Numbered from the stretch's first letter, positions 23,302-32,028 are shown. The stretch: DNA of 64,000 bases from Prevotella sp. (GCA_023662865.1 JAMPIK010000001.1:1-64000); one strand, 5' to 3'. The notes: a model not told the origin generated them from the letters alone. Program-made: numbers and translations.

Positions 23302-24558
23302 TCACTCACTTTTTTCTGAAAGAATAAAAACTGTCTTATCGCACTTGGGATTGACACTCAAATAGCGTGAGCGGCGTACTCCGGGAATCCATATAATTCG
23401 GTCGGAGGCATCAACGGCCACTTTGTAGTCAGCCCGATATGGTTCCGGCACCCCGGCTTCGCGCAGCAAGTCGCTCACGAGTTTTGTGCCTTTCATGCCG
23501 AACGGCGCAATTCTGTCGCCGGGACGTACTGTTCGAAATGAGAGTTCTTCTCCCCCGGCATAATAAAGCACTTTGTCGCCTCTTTGCGAACGTATGCGCC
23601 TCATCAATTCTTCTGTAAGTTCGCACTCCGTCAATCGGAATTTTCTCTCGCTTTCTTGAAGGGGGAGAATGTGCAAACCGTCTGATTTCATCAAAACGAC
23701 CGAGTCTGCAATCAGCCACTTTCTGCCCGGCTTCAAGCCTTGCGCCATCTCATCAATCTGTGTGGAAGATACTCCCCTGCTTTCAAGCCAATCCATTAGC
23801 AGCAACGGGCGCGAAGGAGCGTCATTATACACTTTTGCTGAAATGAATGTTGCCGACTCCGATTTGCTTTCCGCCATTGCCGTAGAACACAGTCGCATTG
23901 ACTCTGTCAAATTCTTGCGCGTGCGAGCAAGGCTTTTTCTTATACCGGGCCAACGAGACTCAATTTCCGGAAGCAGTTCTCTTCTGATGAAATTGCGTCT
24001 GTACTCAGTGCTCAAATTGGAAGAGTCGGTAATATGCCGTGCGTTGATTGCCGAAAGATATTCTTCAATCTCTTTTCGGGAAAAGGCAAGCAGGGGTCTG
24101 GCAATCTCTCCGGTGTCTTCCGACATTCCGCACAAGCCTTTCAGCCCCGTACCGCGAAACAGATTCAGAAGCATAGTCTCATCGTTGTCATCTCGGTTAT
24201 GAGCCGTAACTATCCGCACACAGCCATACTTGCCCTTCAAACGGCGGAACTCGGCATACCGCAACTCACGGCAGGCCATCTCTTCGCTTACCCCGTGAAG
24301 TCGCATATATTCCGGTACATCAAAATGCAGTTGAACACATTCGCAACCCAAACGTCGGCACACCAAGGCCACAAACCTCCGGTCGCGCTCGCTCTCCAAG
24401 CCACGCAGATGGAAATCGCAGTGCGCCACGACAAACGAGCGCCCCACACATCGGCAGGCGTGAAGCAACGCCATGGAGTCAGCCCCGCCGCTTACGCACA
24501 GCAACAACCGCCCCTCCGGCAAAGCTTTCCGGATATGGCTTTCAATATTCTGGACCAT
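23302..24558 (-). CDS. tilS: tRNA(Ile)-lysidine synthase
   Basis: TilS converts C34 of the AUA-reading tRNA-Ile to lysidine. From the ATG at 24558 the protein has 418 residues. The PP-loop CVSGGADSMALLHA is near residues 21-34, and NRDDNDETMLLNLFRGTGLKG is the substrate-binding region. A C-terminal domain follows (FRTVRPGDRIAPFGMKGTKLVSDLL). A GTG three codons upstream (24567) is possible, but MVQNIES aligns better with the family. The predicted transcription start is at about 24567, so the leader would be 9 bases or none. Confidence 0.95.
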   Translation of the reverse strand: MVQNIESHIRKALPEGRLLLCVSGGADSMALLHACRCVGRSFVVAHCDFHLRGLESERDRRFVALVCRRLGCECVQLHFDVPEYMRLHGVSEEMACRELRYAEFRRLKGKYGCVRIVTAHNRDDNDETMLLNLFRGTGLKGLCGMSEDTGEIARPLLAFSRKEIEEYLSAINARHITDSSNLSTEYRRNFIRRELLPEIESRWPGIRKSLARTRKNLTESMRLCSTAMAESKSESATFISAKVYNDAPSRPLLLMDWLESRGVSSTQIDEMAQGLKPGRKWLIADSVVLMKSDGLHILPLQESERKFRLTECELTEELMRRIRSQRGDKVLYYAGGEELSFRTVRPGDRIAPFGMKGTKLVSDLLREAGVPEPYRADYKVAVDASDRIIWIPGVRRSRYLSVNPKCDKTVFILSEKSE

Positions 24559-24571
24559 ACGACTCACAGCG

Positions 24572-24603
24572 CAAATTTACTGCAAAATTTGCACGAGTGC
24601 AAA
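24572..24603 (-). promoter_or_regulatory. tilS promoter, overlapping the rpmE2 promoter
   Basis: On the minus strand, TTTG (24600-24603), a 20-base spacer and TAAATTTG (24572-24579) match the consensus exactly. The element overlaps the plus-strand promoter at 24588-24619. Confidence 0.75.
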
Positions 24604-24619
24604 AAAATGAGTAATTTTG
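24588..24619 (+). promoter_or_regulatory. rpmE2 promoter, overlapping the tilS promoter
   Basis: TTTG (24588-24591), a 20-base spacer and TAATTTTG (24612-24619). The predicted leader to the rpmE2 ATG at 24686 is about 62 bases. The -33 regions of the two divergent promoters cross one another around the palindrome GCAAAATTTGC. Confidence 0.75.
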
Positions 24620-24685
24620 CACCGCCATTACGAGGGGTCGCTACCCTCAATTAATGATTTTAAACGTTTAAGTACTTAAGTAACA

Positions 24686-24940
24686 ATGAAAAAAGACATT
24701 CATCCCTCCAACTACCGCGAGGTAGTATTCAAGGACATGAGTAACGATGAAGTGTTCATCACTCGCTCTACCGTGGCCGCCAAGGAGACAATTGAAATTG
24801 ACGGCAAAGAATATCCGCTGGTAAAACTTGAAATCACCAGCTCTTCACACCCCTTCTTCACCGGCAAACAGAAACTGGTGGACACCGCAGGTCGTGTGGA
24901 CAAATTCCGCAGCCGCTATGGCAACCGCATGAAAAAATAA
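24686..24940 (+). CDS. rpmE2: Large ribosomal subunit protein L31, type B
   Basis: L31 bridges the ribosomal subunits. The 84 residues begin [20 protein letters not shown] and contain the family segment [23 protein letters not shown]. There are no cysteines, so this is the zinc-independent type B form that many bacteria use when zinc is scarce. A strong hairpin terminator follows. Confidence 0.98.
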   Translation: MKKDIHPSNYREVVFKDMSNDEVFITRSTVAAKETIEIDGKEYPLVKLEITSSSHPFFTGKQKLVDTAGRVDKFRSRYGNRMKK

Positions 24941-24957
24941 GCGGACAAGCCACAGTA

Positions 24958-25001
24958 AAAAATTAAGGCGAACAACCGACGGGTTGCTCGCCTTAATTTT
25001 T
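24958..25001 (+). terminator. Terminator after rpmE2
   Basis: A 20-bp stem with one mismatch (24958-24977 with 24982-25001) and a GACG loop, ending in TTTTT with AAAAA on the opposite arm. Confidence 0.9.
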
Positions 25002-25236
25002 GTATCTCACTTCTTTTTCTTAGACACACTCTTAATTCTCAAACTCGCTCCATAGACTCATGGCAAACCATAACCCTAATCGGTTGAACCGCCACGAGAA
25101 TGGTATTAAACGTAGAAAAGCACCCATAAAAATCACATTATTTCAGTATTTTAACATTATTTAACATAATTGGGGGGTAAAAGTTAATTTTTTGTTACCT
25201 TTGCACTGTGATAATTAACTCAATTTAACCTGAAAT

Positions 25237-25599
25237 TTGCTTATAAAAAAGTTAGTTTTTTGCGCAACAGCAGCATGCGCTCTCATTCTCACATCTTGTG
25301 GAAGCTTTAAGAGTACCACAACTACTGCAACAAAATTTGATGTTGCAACAGCAATCGGCTCAGTAAACGTTGCCGATCTTGAAGTAGGCAACCGCGTGAC
25401 TTTCCGTTACACCACAACTGACAACGATCGCGCCGGTGGTGCCAATAACTGCAAAGACGCAGCCGTTTCTGCTCTTCTCAAACAAAATGGCAATGCCGAT
25501 GTACTCGTTTCTCCCGAGTATTCTTACGATTCAGACATGAAAGTTATCGAAGTTTCAGGTCGCCCCGCAAGCTACAAAAATTTCCGTGGTGCAAACTAA
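25237..25599 (+). CDS. Small predicted lipoprotein, paralogue of the next gene
   Basis: A 120-residue secreted protein with a lipoprotein signal (ALILTSC-GSF, lipidated Cys at about 21). The body ends ADVLVSPEYSYDSDMKVIEV then SGRPASYKNFR. I recognise this only as an uncharacterised Bacteroidales small-protein type. The start is TTG, and no ATG is available in frame ahead of the signal peptide. A TACCTTTG box at 25196-25203 is a likely -7 element, with a weak -33. The next gene is clearly related. Confidence 0.75.
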   Translation: MLIKKLVFCATAACALILTSCGSFKSTTTTATKFDVATAIGSVNVADLEVGNRVTFRYTTTDNDRAGGANNCKDAAVSALLKQNGNADVLVSPEYSYDSDMKVIEVSGRPASYKNFRGAN

Positions 25600-25630
25600 C
25601 CGCTGTGCCCACTAAGCTTTAATCACATAA

Positions 25631-25656
25631 GAGTCCGCCTCAACAGAGACGGACTC
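25631..25656. terminator. Hairpin between the two secreted paralogues
   Basis: A 7-bp stem GAGTCCG/CGGACTC (25631-25637 with 25650-25656) continues with a short CTC/GAG inner stem. There is no T tract. It may be a partial terminator or a stability element. Confidence 0.45.
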
Positions 25657-25675
25657 AATATATATACGTTACTCC

Positions 25676-26128
25676 ATGAAATCAAGTCAATTTTCGCGGT
25701 TTACTATACATTTCTTGTCAACCATATTATTCTGTATGCCGCTTTCCGCTATTGCTGATAAGAAAAATACGTCAGACAGGGAAGTAAATGTCAATACAAC
25801 CATAACCGCAGTTGCAGCCGCTGAACTCCAAATTTCAGATAAGCGCGTTTCAAAGTCTGTTTCGTGGGGTCCGAAGATTTTATCCCCTACCGGATTGGAA
25901 CAACGTAAGGCTAATCTTATAATAGACCTGTGTCGGGAGGTTGATGCTGATGTAATAGTGGATCCTCAATTCACATATCGCAAACGTATGTTTGGGGGAG
26001 GAGTGCTGACTGTGTCCGGCTATCCTGCAAAATATACAAATTTCCGTTCCATGTCTGATAAGGAAGTGGAAACATTTATTACAACACCGGAATACCAATC
26101 AGGTAAAGTTGTGTTCATTAACAAGTGA
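25676..26128 (+). CDS. Small secreted protein related to the upstream lipoprotein
   Basis: A 150-residue protein with an N-terminal signal peptide (about 1-27, ending LSAIADKK) and no lipobox. It shares with the upstream protein the segment ADVIVDPQFTYRKRMFGGGV then SGYPAKYTNFR, compared with ADVLVSPEYSYD...SGRPASYKNFR there. The pair probably arose by tandem duplication and then diverged in length and anchoring. Function unknown. Confidence 0.7.
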   Translation: MKSSQFSRFTIHFLSTILFCMPLSAIADKKNTSDREVNVNTTITAVAAAELQISDKRVSKSVSWGPKILSPTGLEQRKANLIIDLCREVDADVIVDPQFTYRKRMFGGGVLTVSGYPAKYTNFRSMSDKEVETFITTPEYQSGKVVFINK

Positions 26129-27695
26129 TTATCTGCTACAGATTGATATAGCCTCCCAACTTTCAAGGGCTCGGGTTTGGGGATTGAAAGTTACACCTAT
26201 GCAGATGATTTGTTTGTCGGAGTACAGGAATGGTTCGCAATAGCTCTTTTCTTGAATTTGCTGCAAGGCGGCTTGCGGGGTATCGCCGAGCTTGAACTCG
26301 ATTACATATATGAAATCATCGGTCTCAATCACCATATCCACCCTCCCGTTTGAGGTGCGGTATTCCGTGCGTACATAGAATCCCATGAGTTTGAGAATGA
26401 TGTAGACTACATTTTGATAATGCACCTCAAGATTGGGTATTTGTTCATAAGGGAAGTCGGCAAAGAAGCAAGCCAAACTGCTCATGAACTTCTCTGTATC
26501 ACCGGCCATTACGGCTTTTACCAACGTTGTTATATATGAGCCGTTTCGTACGTCCGGTGAATAGATGGGTGCCAAAAACCGCAGAAGGCTTTGTTCTACC
26601 TCCTTATTGGGGTATCCAAGCGTGTATTCGTTGAAAGTGCGGTCATACCCTTTTATGGTGAGGTATCCTGTCTGATAAAATACAGATATAATGTCGTTAA
26701 GAGCTTCGTCTGATCTTTGCAGTTCTTCTTGAGTGCGTTGTTCACCAACAAGATTATGAAGATTGTAATTGTTTTTTCTTCAGCAGATTTACAAGGAAAG
26801 TAGGTGTATCGGTAGAGAACCAATAGTTTTGTATTGACTTGTCGCGCAGGGCGTTAAGCAGGCTGTAAGGGTTGTATACGCCTTCTTTGGCCGGAGAGAA
26901 ATGGTATCCGTCGTAGTTCTTTTTCAGCTCTTCCATGCCTTGCTCAAAGCTCATTTCATTTTGCCGGGCGAAGAGGCGAATTGACTCGGTGAAATACTGA
27001 GGCACTTCGCTTTCCGTAATACCGCAAAGGCCGTTGTATTCCGGAGTCATGGAAATGTCGGTGATATTGTTCAGACCGCTGAAAATACTGACTTTGCTGA
27101 AACGCGTCACACCGGTTAGCATGGCAAACCGAATATAGCCGTCCATAGATTTCAGCACGCTGTAAAAAGCTTGCAATTGCTTTCTGAAACGAGCGTGCAA
27201 GGCCGAGTCATGAAGAGTACTGAAAAGAGGTTTGTCATATTCATCAATGAGAATTACCACCTTCTTGCCGGTCTGTTAGCAAGCCGCCTGAATAATTTTC
27301 AAGAAGCGTAATTCAGGTTCTTGTTCACAGTCCGTGATGCCATATTGCTTTTCCCGGTCGGAAAGTTGCATTGACAGCAAGGCATGGAGGTTTGCCTCCT
27401 GCAAATATGAACTTGTGTTCAAGTCAAGGTGAAGCACGGGGTGCGGCTCCCAATCCCAAGGGAGCGAGTCAATTGCCAGACCTTTGAACAAGTCGCGACG
27501 CCCTTGAAACAGATAGTCAAGCGTTGAGAGCAGCAGACTCTTTCCGAATCTGCAAGGGCGGCTAAGAAAGAAGTATTTACCGGAATTTATGAGTTTGTAT
27601 ATGAGAGCGGATTTATCAACATATACATATCCGTCTTCACGCAGTCCCCCAAAGTTTTGCAGCCCGGCGGGGTATTTCATCGAGTCTTGTGTCAT
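26129..27695 (-). pseudogene. Broken AAA-ATPase-like/PD-(D/E)XK nuclease family gene
   Basis: The intact protein would have about 520 residues. It would comprise an AAA-ATPase-like domain (KYPAGLQNFGGLREDGYVYV; P-loop-like SRPCRFGKSLL; Walker B VVILIDEYDKPL) and a C-terminal PD-(D/E)XK domain (GRVDMVIETDDFIYVIEFKL). Two lesions break it. One is an in-frame TAA at 27276-27278, with perfect homology resuming after it. The other is a frameshift at an A6 run (26772-26777 on the plus strand), where removing one A rejoins NNYNLHNLVGEQRTQEELQR to the C-terminal part. The family is abundant and often decayed in Bacteroidales. Its role is unclear. Confidence 0.88.
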
Positions 27696-27700
27696 GTCTA

Positions 27701-28037
27701 AGAGTGTGTCTAATAAAAAATGTTAACATCAGGGTGGTGTATTTTTGAGCTGATTTGGCTTATCTTGGAGGGAGCATAGCGAGCTATGTGACCGGAAAGA
27801 TAAGTCAAAGCAGCCGAAAATACACCGTAGTTGGAATTTAAAATATGTAAATTAACAATCATATACAATTGAATGAAATTGAGGAATTTAAATATAGATA
27901 TGTATTTGTCTCGCAGCTGCACCTAATCTTTGAGCCTTTGGTTCAGTCGCATAGCCCACTATGCACCCTCACCTGCAATCTCAAATCTGAGGCACATCTG
28001 CGACCCTGATGTTAACATTTTTTATTAGCTGCACTCT
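27701..28037. mobile_element. 337-bp MITE-like element with long terminal inverted repeats
   Basis: The ends are a 35-bp inverted repeat with three mismatches (27701-27735 with 28003-28037). The inner 26 bp (27710-27735 with 28003-28028) are exact. Near the left end is a 91-base hairpin (27736-27826) with outer arms GGTGTATTTT/AAAATACACC, a middle CTTATCTT/AAGATAAG stem and a central CATAGC-GA-GCTATG hairpin (27775-27788). No convincing reading frame lies inside. The layout resembles a non-autonomous element or a structured RNA. It fills the gap between the broken nuclease gene and ettA. Confidence 0.75.
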
Positions 28038-28045
28038 AAAATTTT

Positions 28046-28081
28046 GCAGTGACAAAGTTAATAAAAAATCTTTGTCACTGC
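28046..28081 (-). terminator. Probable terminator after ettA
   Basis: A perfect 12-bp stem GCAGTGACAAAG/CTTTGTCACTGC (28046-28057 with 28070-28081) with a 12-base loop, just past the ettA stop codon. Confidence 0.6.
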
Positions 28082-28104
28082 GAATTTATTCGAATAAATG
28101 GATT

Positions 28105-29787
28105 TTATGTCAGTGAGCGATAGCGAATGCGAGTGGGGGTGACGTTGCCATCGCGTTTGCGCTTGTATTCCTCATATTCGGAATATGAACCTTCGTAGTA
28201 CACTACTTTGCTGTCACCCTCAAAAGCGAGTATGTGGGTGGCGATGCGATCCAGGAACCAACGGTCGTGGCTTACCACAACGGCACAGCCGGCAAAATTC
28301 TCAAGACCCTCTTCCAGTGCGCGAAGTGTGTTTACGTCAATATCATTGGTTGGCTCGTCGAGCAGCAATACATTGCCCTCCTCTTTGAGAGCCATGGCCA
28401 AATGCAGACGATTGCGTTCACCGCCGGAGAGTACGCCTATTTTCTTCTCCTGATCGGCACCGGTAAAGTTGAATTTACTCAAGTATGCGCGTGCATTCAT
28501 GTCGCGGCCTCCCATGCGGAAGCCTTCCACTCCTTGACTTATCACCTCATACACAGTCTTTTCCGGACTGAGATCTTTGTGTGTTTGGTCTACATAAGCA
28601 ATCTTCACTGTTTCACCGACATCAAATGTGCCTTTATCGGCTTGTTCCTGTCCCATAATCAAGCGGAAAAGGGTAGTTTTACCTGCTCCGTTCGGGCCAA
28701 TCACACCGACAATACCATTGGGCGGGAGCATGAAATTCAGGTCGGAGAAAAGCAGCTTGTCTCCGTATGCCTTTTGCAGACCGACGGCTTCAATCACCTT
28801 GTTGCCCAGACGCGGCCCGTTGGGTATGAATATCTCAAGTTTCTCCTCACGCTCTTTTTGGTCTTGATTGAGCAAGGCGTCATAGCTTGCAAGACGCGCT
28901 TTCCCTTTGGCCTGGCGAGCTTTGGGAGCCATGCGTACCCACTCAAGCTCGCGCTCCAGAGTCTTGCGGCGTTTGCTTGCGGCCTTCTCCTCCATAGCCA
29001 TGCGCTTGGTTTTCTGGTCAAGCCATGAGGAGTAATTCCCTTTCCATGGAATACCCTCGCCTCGGTCAAGTTCGAGAATCCAACCGGCCACATGGTCAAG
29101 GAAGTAGCGGTCGTGGGTTACGGCAATCACTGTGCCCTTGTATTGTTGCAGGTGCTGCTCAAGCCAGTCAATGGACTCTGCATCAAGGTGGTTGGTAGGC
29201 TCATCGAGGAGTAGTACATCCGGCTCTTGCAACAGCAAGCGGCACAGAGCCACGCGACGACGTTCGCCGCCGGAGAGTTGCGAGATTTGTTGGTCTTCGG
29301 GCGGACAGCGCAGCGCGTCCATTGCACGCTCAAGACGACTGTCAAGGTTCCACGCATCGCAGGCATCGAGCTTGTCTTGCAGCTCGGCCTGACGCTCCAT
29401 GAGCTTCTCCATTTTGTCCGGGTCTTCAAGCACTTCCGGGTCACCGAACGCTTCATTCACCTTGTCAAACTCCGCCAAAAGGTCAAGAGTAGGCTGCATA
29501 CCCTCCTGCACGACTTCTTTTACCGTCTTCTCCGGGTCAAGCTTGGGGTCTTGCTCAAGGTATCCCACGGAATAGCCGGGGGAGAAAACCACCTCGCCCT
29601 GATAGCTCTTGTCAAGCCCGGCAATAATCTTCATCAAGGTAGACTTACCCGAGCCGTTAAGGCCTATGATGCCGATTTTAGCACCATAAAAGAAAGAGAG
29701 GTAAATATTCTTAAGTATCTGTCGTTGAGGGGGTATAACCTTGCTAACCCCCACCATAGAGAAAATAATCTTCTTATCGTCTGCCAT
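28105..29787 (-). CDS. ettA: Energy-dependent translational throttle protein EttA (ABC-F)
   Basis: EttA binds the ribosomal E site and gates entry into elongation according to the ATP/ADP ratio. The 560 residues carry two intact ABC cassettes: Walker A GLNGSGKST and GPNGAGKTT, signatures LSGGERRR and LSGGERNR, Walker [12 protein letters not shown] and [11 protein letters not shown]. The EttA-type arm insertion sits in NBD1, and an arginine- and lysine-rich linker spans about 265-310 (KRRKTLERELEWVRMAPKAR). It contrasts with the degenerate ABC-F at 17896. It starts 5 bases after the def stop codon, so the two form an operon. Confidence 0.96.
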   Translation of the reverse strand: MADDKKIIFSMVGVSKVIPPQRQILKNIYLSFFYGAKIGIIGLNGSGKSTLMKIIAGLDKSYQGEVVFSPGYSVGYLEQDPKLDPEKTVKEVVQEGMQPTLDLLAEFDKVNEAFGDPEVLEDPDKMEKLMERQAELQDKLDACDAWNLDSRLERAMDALRCPPEDQQISQLSGGERRRVALCRLLLQEPDVLLLDEPTNHLDAESIDWLEQHLQQYKGTVIAVTHDRYFLDHVAGWILELDRGEGIPWKGNYSSWLDQKTKRMAMEEKAASKRRKTLERELEWVRMAPKARQAKGKARLASYDALLNQDQKEREEKLEIFIPNGPRLGNKVIEAVGLQKAYGDKLLFSDLNFMLPPNGIVGVIGPNGAGKTTLFRLIMGQEQADKGTFDVGETVKIAYVDQTHKDLSPEKTVYEVISQGVEGFRMGGRDMNARAYLSKFNFTGADQEKKIGVLSGGERNRLHLAMALKEEGNVLLLDEPTNDIDVNTLRALEEGLENFAGCAVVVSHDRWFLDRIATHILAFEGDSKVVYYEGSYSEYEEYKRKRDGNVTPTRIRYRSLT

Positions 29788-29792
29788 TTTAT

Positions 29793-30356
29793 TTACTTTT
29801 TGGGGGCGGTTTTTACTTTGTAGTCGCAGTTTATTTTGCCTTTGACTATGTTGTTTAGTTTGCCTCGTATCAGGGATTTGCGTATGGGGGTAATCCGGTC
29901 TATATATACTTTGCCGAGCAGGTGGTCGTATTCGTGCTGGATTATGCGAGCCATAAAGCCGGTGAATTCGGCTTCCCGATTTTCAAGGTTCTCGTCTTGC
30001 CATGTAAGGCGGACGTGTTCGTGGCGTTTTACGGCTTCGCTAAGTCCGGGCAGCGAGAGGCAACCTTCGTCGCGGCTTATAAGCTCGCCGTCTTCAATCA
30101 CTTCAAGTTCGGGGTTGATCAATACCATTTTGGAATCTTTGCATTCCGGATAATTTTCAGCTACCGGTGTGCCGTCAATTACAATGAGTTTTATGGCCTT
30201 GCCTATTTGTGGAGCTGCAAGCCCCACTCCCTCACTGTGATACATGGTTTCCCACATATCGGCGATAAGTTGTTGGAGGTCGGGATAGTCGGCGTCAATC
30301 GGCTCTGCGATTTTGCGGAGTACCGGGTGGCCGTATAAGTAAACGGGTAATATCAT
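29793..30356 (-). CDS. def: Peptide deformylase
   Basis: Removes the N-formyl group from new proteins. The 187 residues contain all three motifs: GVGLAAPQIG (near 43-52), EGCLSLPG (near 96-103) and QHEYDHLLG (near 139-147). The Cys of motif 2 and the two His of HEYDH bind the metal. It is the first gene of a def-ettA operon. A promoter box lies at 30385-30392, giving a leader of about 24 bases. Confidence 0.97.
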   Translation of the reverse strand: MILPVYLYGHPVLRKIAEPIDADYPDLQQLIADMWETMYHSEGVGLAAPQIGKAIKLIVIDGTPVAENYPECKDSKMVLINPELEVIEDGELISRDEGCLSLPGLSEAVKRHEHVRLTWQDENLENREAEFTGFMARIIQHEYDHLLGKVYIDRITPIRKSLIRGKLNNIVKGKINCDYKVKTAPKK

Positions 30357-30384
30357 CTTTTTGTGTAAGCTATTTTTCAGACTG

Positions 30385-30416
30385 CAAAGTTACGCAAAAT
30401 CTTCGGTGTTTGCAAT
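30385..30416 (-). promoter_or_regulatory. Probable def-ettA promoter
   Basis: On the minus strand, TAACTTTG (30385-30392) has ATTG (30413-30416) 20 bases upstream. The -33 box has one mismatch. Confidence 0.6.
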
Positions 30417-30450
30417 ATGGGTGAGTGTACTGTGTTTGGAGGATGACGGA

Positions 30451-30482
30451 AAGCCCCGGCAGCTTTGCGGCTGTCGGGGCTT
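30451..30482 (-). terminator. Hairpin after the OmpA-family gene
   Basis: A 13-bp GC-rich stem (30451-30463 with 30470-30482, one G-T pair) with a 6-base loop lies 26 bases past the stop codon. It has no clear T tract but is the likely 3' end of the ompA transcript. Confidence 0.6.
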
Positions 30483-30507
30483 CGGTGGTTGTGTTCTTTA
30501 CAATATC

Positions 30508-31770
30508 TTACTTCTGAGTGAAGATTACGATACGGTTCCAATCGTTAGTGCTGTAGGGCTGAACGTCAGAGCCGTCGAAGCGTATGTTCAGGCGGTCGCG
30601 TGAGATGCCGTAAGTGTTAACGAGAGCATCTGCAACGGCGTTAGCACGTCTTTCAGAGAGCTTGAGGTTGTATTCAGCTGTACCGGTATCTTTGTCGGCG
30701 TAACCTACGATGTTAACTTTTTCGTTGGGGTTAGCTTTGAGCCATTCAGCCATGTTGTAAACGTTCACTTCCTCAGTAGGCATAATCTTTGCTGAGTTGA
30801 TTGTGAAGCGTACGGTAGTCATGAGCGGAGCGTTTGCGCAGTCTTTTTGTACCACGGGTTCGGGGCAGGGGAGCTGAGCTTCGCAAGCTGCGAGAGCCTG
30901 TGAAGTAGCGAGGAGCTCGCTGCGCAGACCGTTAACCTGATTGTTGAGGTCGGCAATCTTGTTCATGTAGTCGCACTCGTTGAAAGTGCCCCAGCCGCGA
31001 CCACCGAAGTTGATGTTGAAACCGCCGATGGCAGCTACGTTAGCCTCGATGGGATCGCCGTAAGAGCAGTTGTTCCAGTTGTCGCCGTAGAATGTAGCGC
31101 GAGCTTCTGCGAAGAAGTCAACATATTTGCACAGACGGAAACGGAACTGGATACCTGCGGTAACGGGCAGAGTCCAAGATTCGTCTTTGATGCCGTTTTC
31201 ACCTTTACCGTTGATGTTGGAGGCAGCAGCGAAGTTGCCTTCTGCATCGTGGATGCGCCACATGTAGTCGCCGCCGAAGCCGGCAAACGGAATGATTGAG
31301 AATACGCGGTTGGGGTTAACGCCGCCCAGTGAGTTGAACATATCCCACATGAGTTCGAAGTTAACGTTCACGTGTTTTGCGCGAGTCCAGCCGTTGTAGG
31401 GTTGAGCCTTGGTGGGGTTATCCCAGTGCATTGCGCCGCCGATAGCGTTGATGCGGAAGCCGATGTAGGGGCTGAACCAACGACCGAAGCCGAAGTTGTA
31501 AGCTACTGTCATGCGCTTGCGATCAATGGATTTGATGTCGCGGTCTACGCCTGTGCCTTTTTCTACGAAAGGTTGGTTAATACCTGCACCAAGTTGGATA
31601 AACCAGTTGTTGCGCCAATTAGAGAAATAGTGTGTGTTAGGGTCACATTCATATTCGGTAACGGCAACAGTCTCGTCTACAAAGACGGTCTGCTGAGCGT
31701 TGGCATCGGAAGCAGAGCAGAGTGCTACTGCTGCTACTGCTGCACCGAAGTAAAGATTTCTAACCTTCAT
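30508..31770 (-). CDS. OmpA-family outer-membrane protein
   Basis: An outer-membrane barrel with a periplasmic peptidoglycan-binding domain. The 420 residues begin with a signal peptide (about 1-25, ending DANA-QQ). The N-terminal part is rich in aromatic amphipathic strands. A short coiled segment with Cys pairs (SQALAACEAQLPCPEP) precedes the C-terminal OmpA domain (TTVRFTINSAKI; NIVGYADKDTGTAEYN; LSERRANAVADAL). It is monocistronic with a perfect promoter and a leader of about 80 bases, which fits an abundant envelope protein. Confidence 0.93.
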   Translation of the reverse strand: MKVRNLYFGAAVAAVALCSASDANAQQTVFVDETVAVTEYECDPNTHYFSNWRNNWFIQLGAGINQPFVEKGTGVDRDIKSIDRKRMTVAYNFGFGRWFSPYIGFRINAIGGAMHWDNPTKAQPYNGWTRAKHVNVNFELMWDMFNSLGGVNPNRVFSIIPFAGFGGDYMWRIHDAEGNFAAASNINGKGENGIKDESWTLPVTAGIQFRFRLCKYVDFFAEARATFYGDNWNNCSYGDPIEANVAAIGGFNINFGGRGWGTFNECDYMNKIADLNNQVNGLRSELLATSQALAACEAQLPCPEPVVQKDCANAPLMTTVRFTINSAKIMPTEEVNVYNMAEWLKANPNEKVNIVGYADKDTGTAEYNLKLSERRANAVADALVNTYGISRDRLNIRFDGSDVQPYSTNDWNRIVIFTQK

Positions 31771-31855
31771 AATTTAACTTTATTTAGTTCTACAATTAAT
31801 AATTTCAGTTTATTTAAGAAACAATCGGCAGGCGAGTTGGTTCACAAATTTGGTG

Positions 31856-31887
31856 CAAAGATATAACACTTTTTTGAATTTAACAAA
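31856..31887 (-). promoter_or_regulatory. Promoter of the OmpA-family gene
   Basis: On the minus strand, TTTG (31884-31887), a 20-base spacer and TATCTTTG (31856-31863) match the Bacteroidetes consensus exactly. It is divergent from the promoter at 31997-32028. Confidence 0.8.
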
Positions 31888-31996
31888 AAAATCCGCATTC
31901 TTTGTTAAAATACGTATAAAAGTTTAAAATTTCATTCCTTTTTATAATAAATATAATACATATCTAATCTGTTATTTTGTACATCGGTTTTTAAAA

Positions 31997-32028
31997 CTTG
32001 CAGATTCGGGCAGTTTTGATTAATTTTG
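31997..32028 (+). promoter_or_regulatory. Promoter of the LytM-like/dxr/rseP/rlmI operon
   Basis: CTTG (31997-32000; one mismatch), a 20-base spacer and TAATTTTG (32021-32028). The predicted start is near 32033, so the leader before the ATG at 32038 is only about 5 bases. Confidence 0.65.

Noticed and set aside
21945..25034. A 3.1-kb composite transposon bounded by inverted TAAGAGTGTGTCT motifs
   Set aside because: The segment carries housekeeping tilS and rpmE2 and no transposase, so the motif pair alone does not support mobility of the whole stretch.
27710..27922. Minus-strand 70-codon frame inside the inverted-repeat element
   Set aside because: It runs across the terminal repeat and the long hairpin, has low-complexity composition and no similarity I recognise. 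The structure explains the sequence better.
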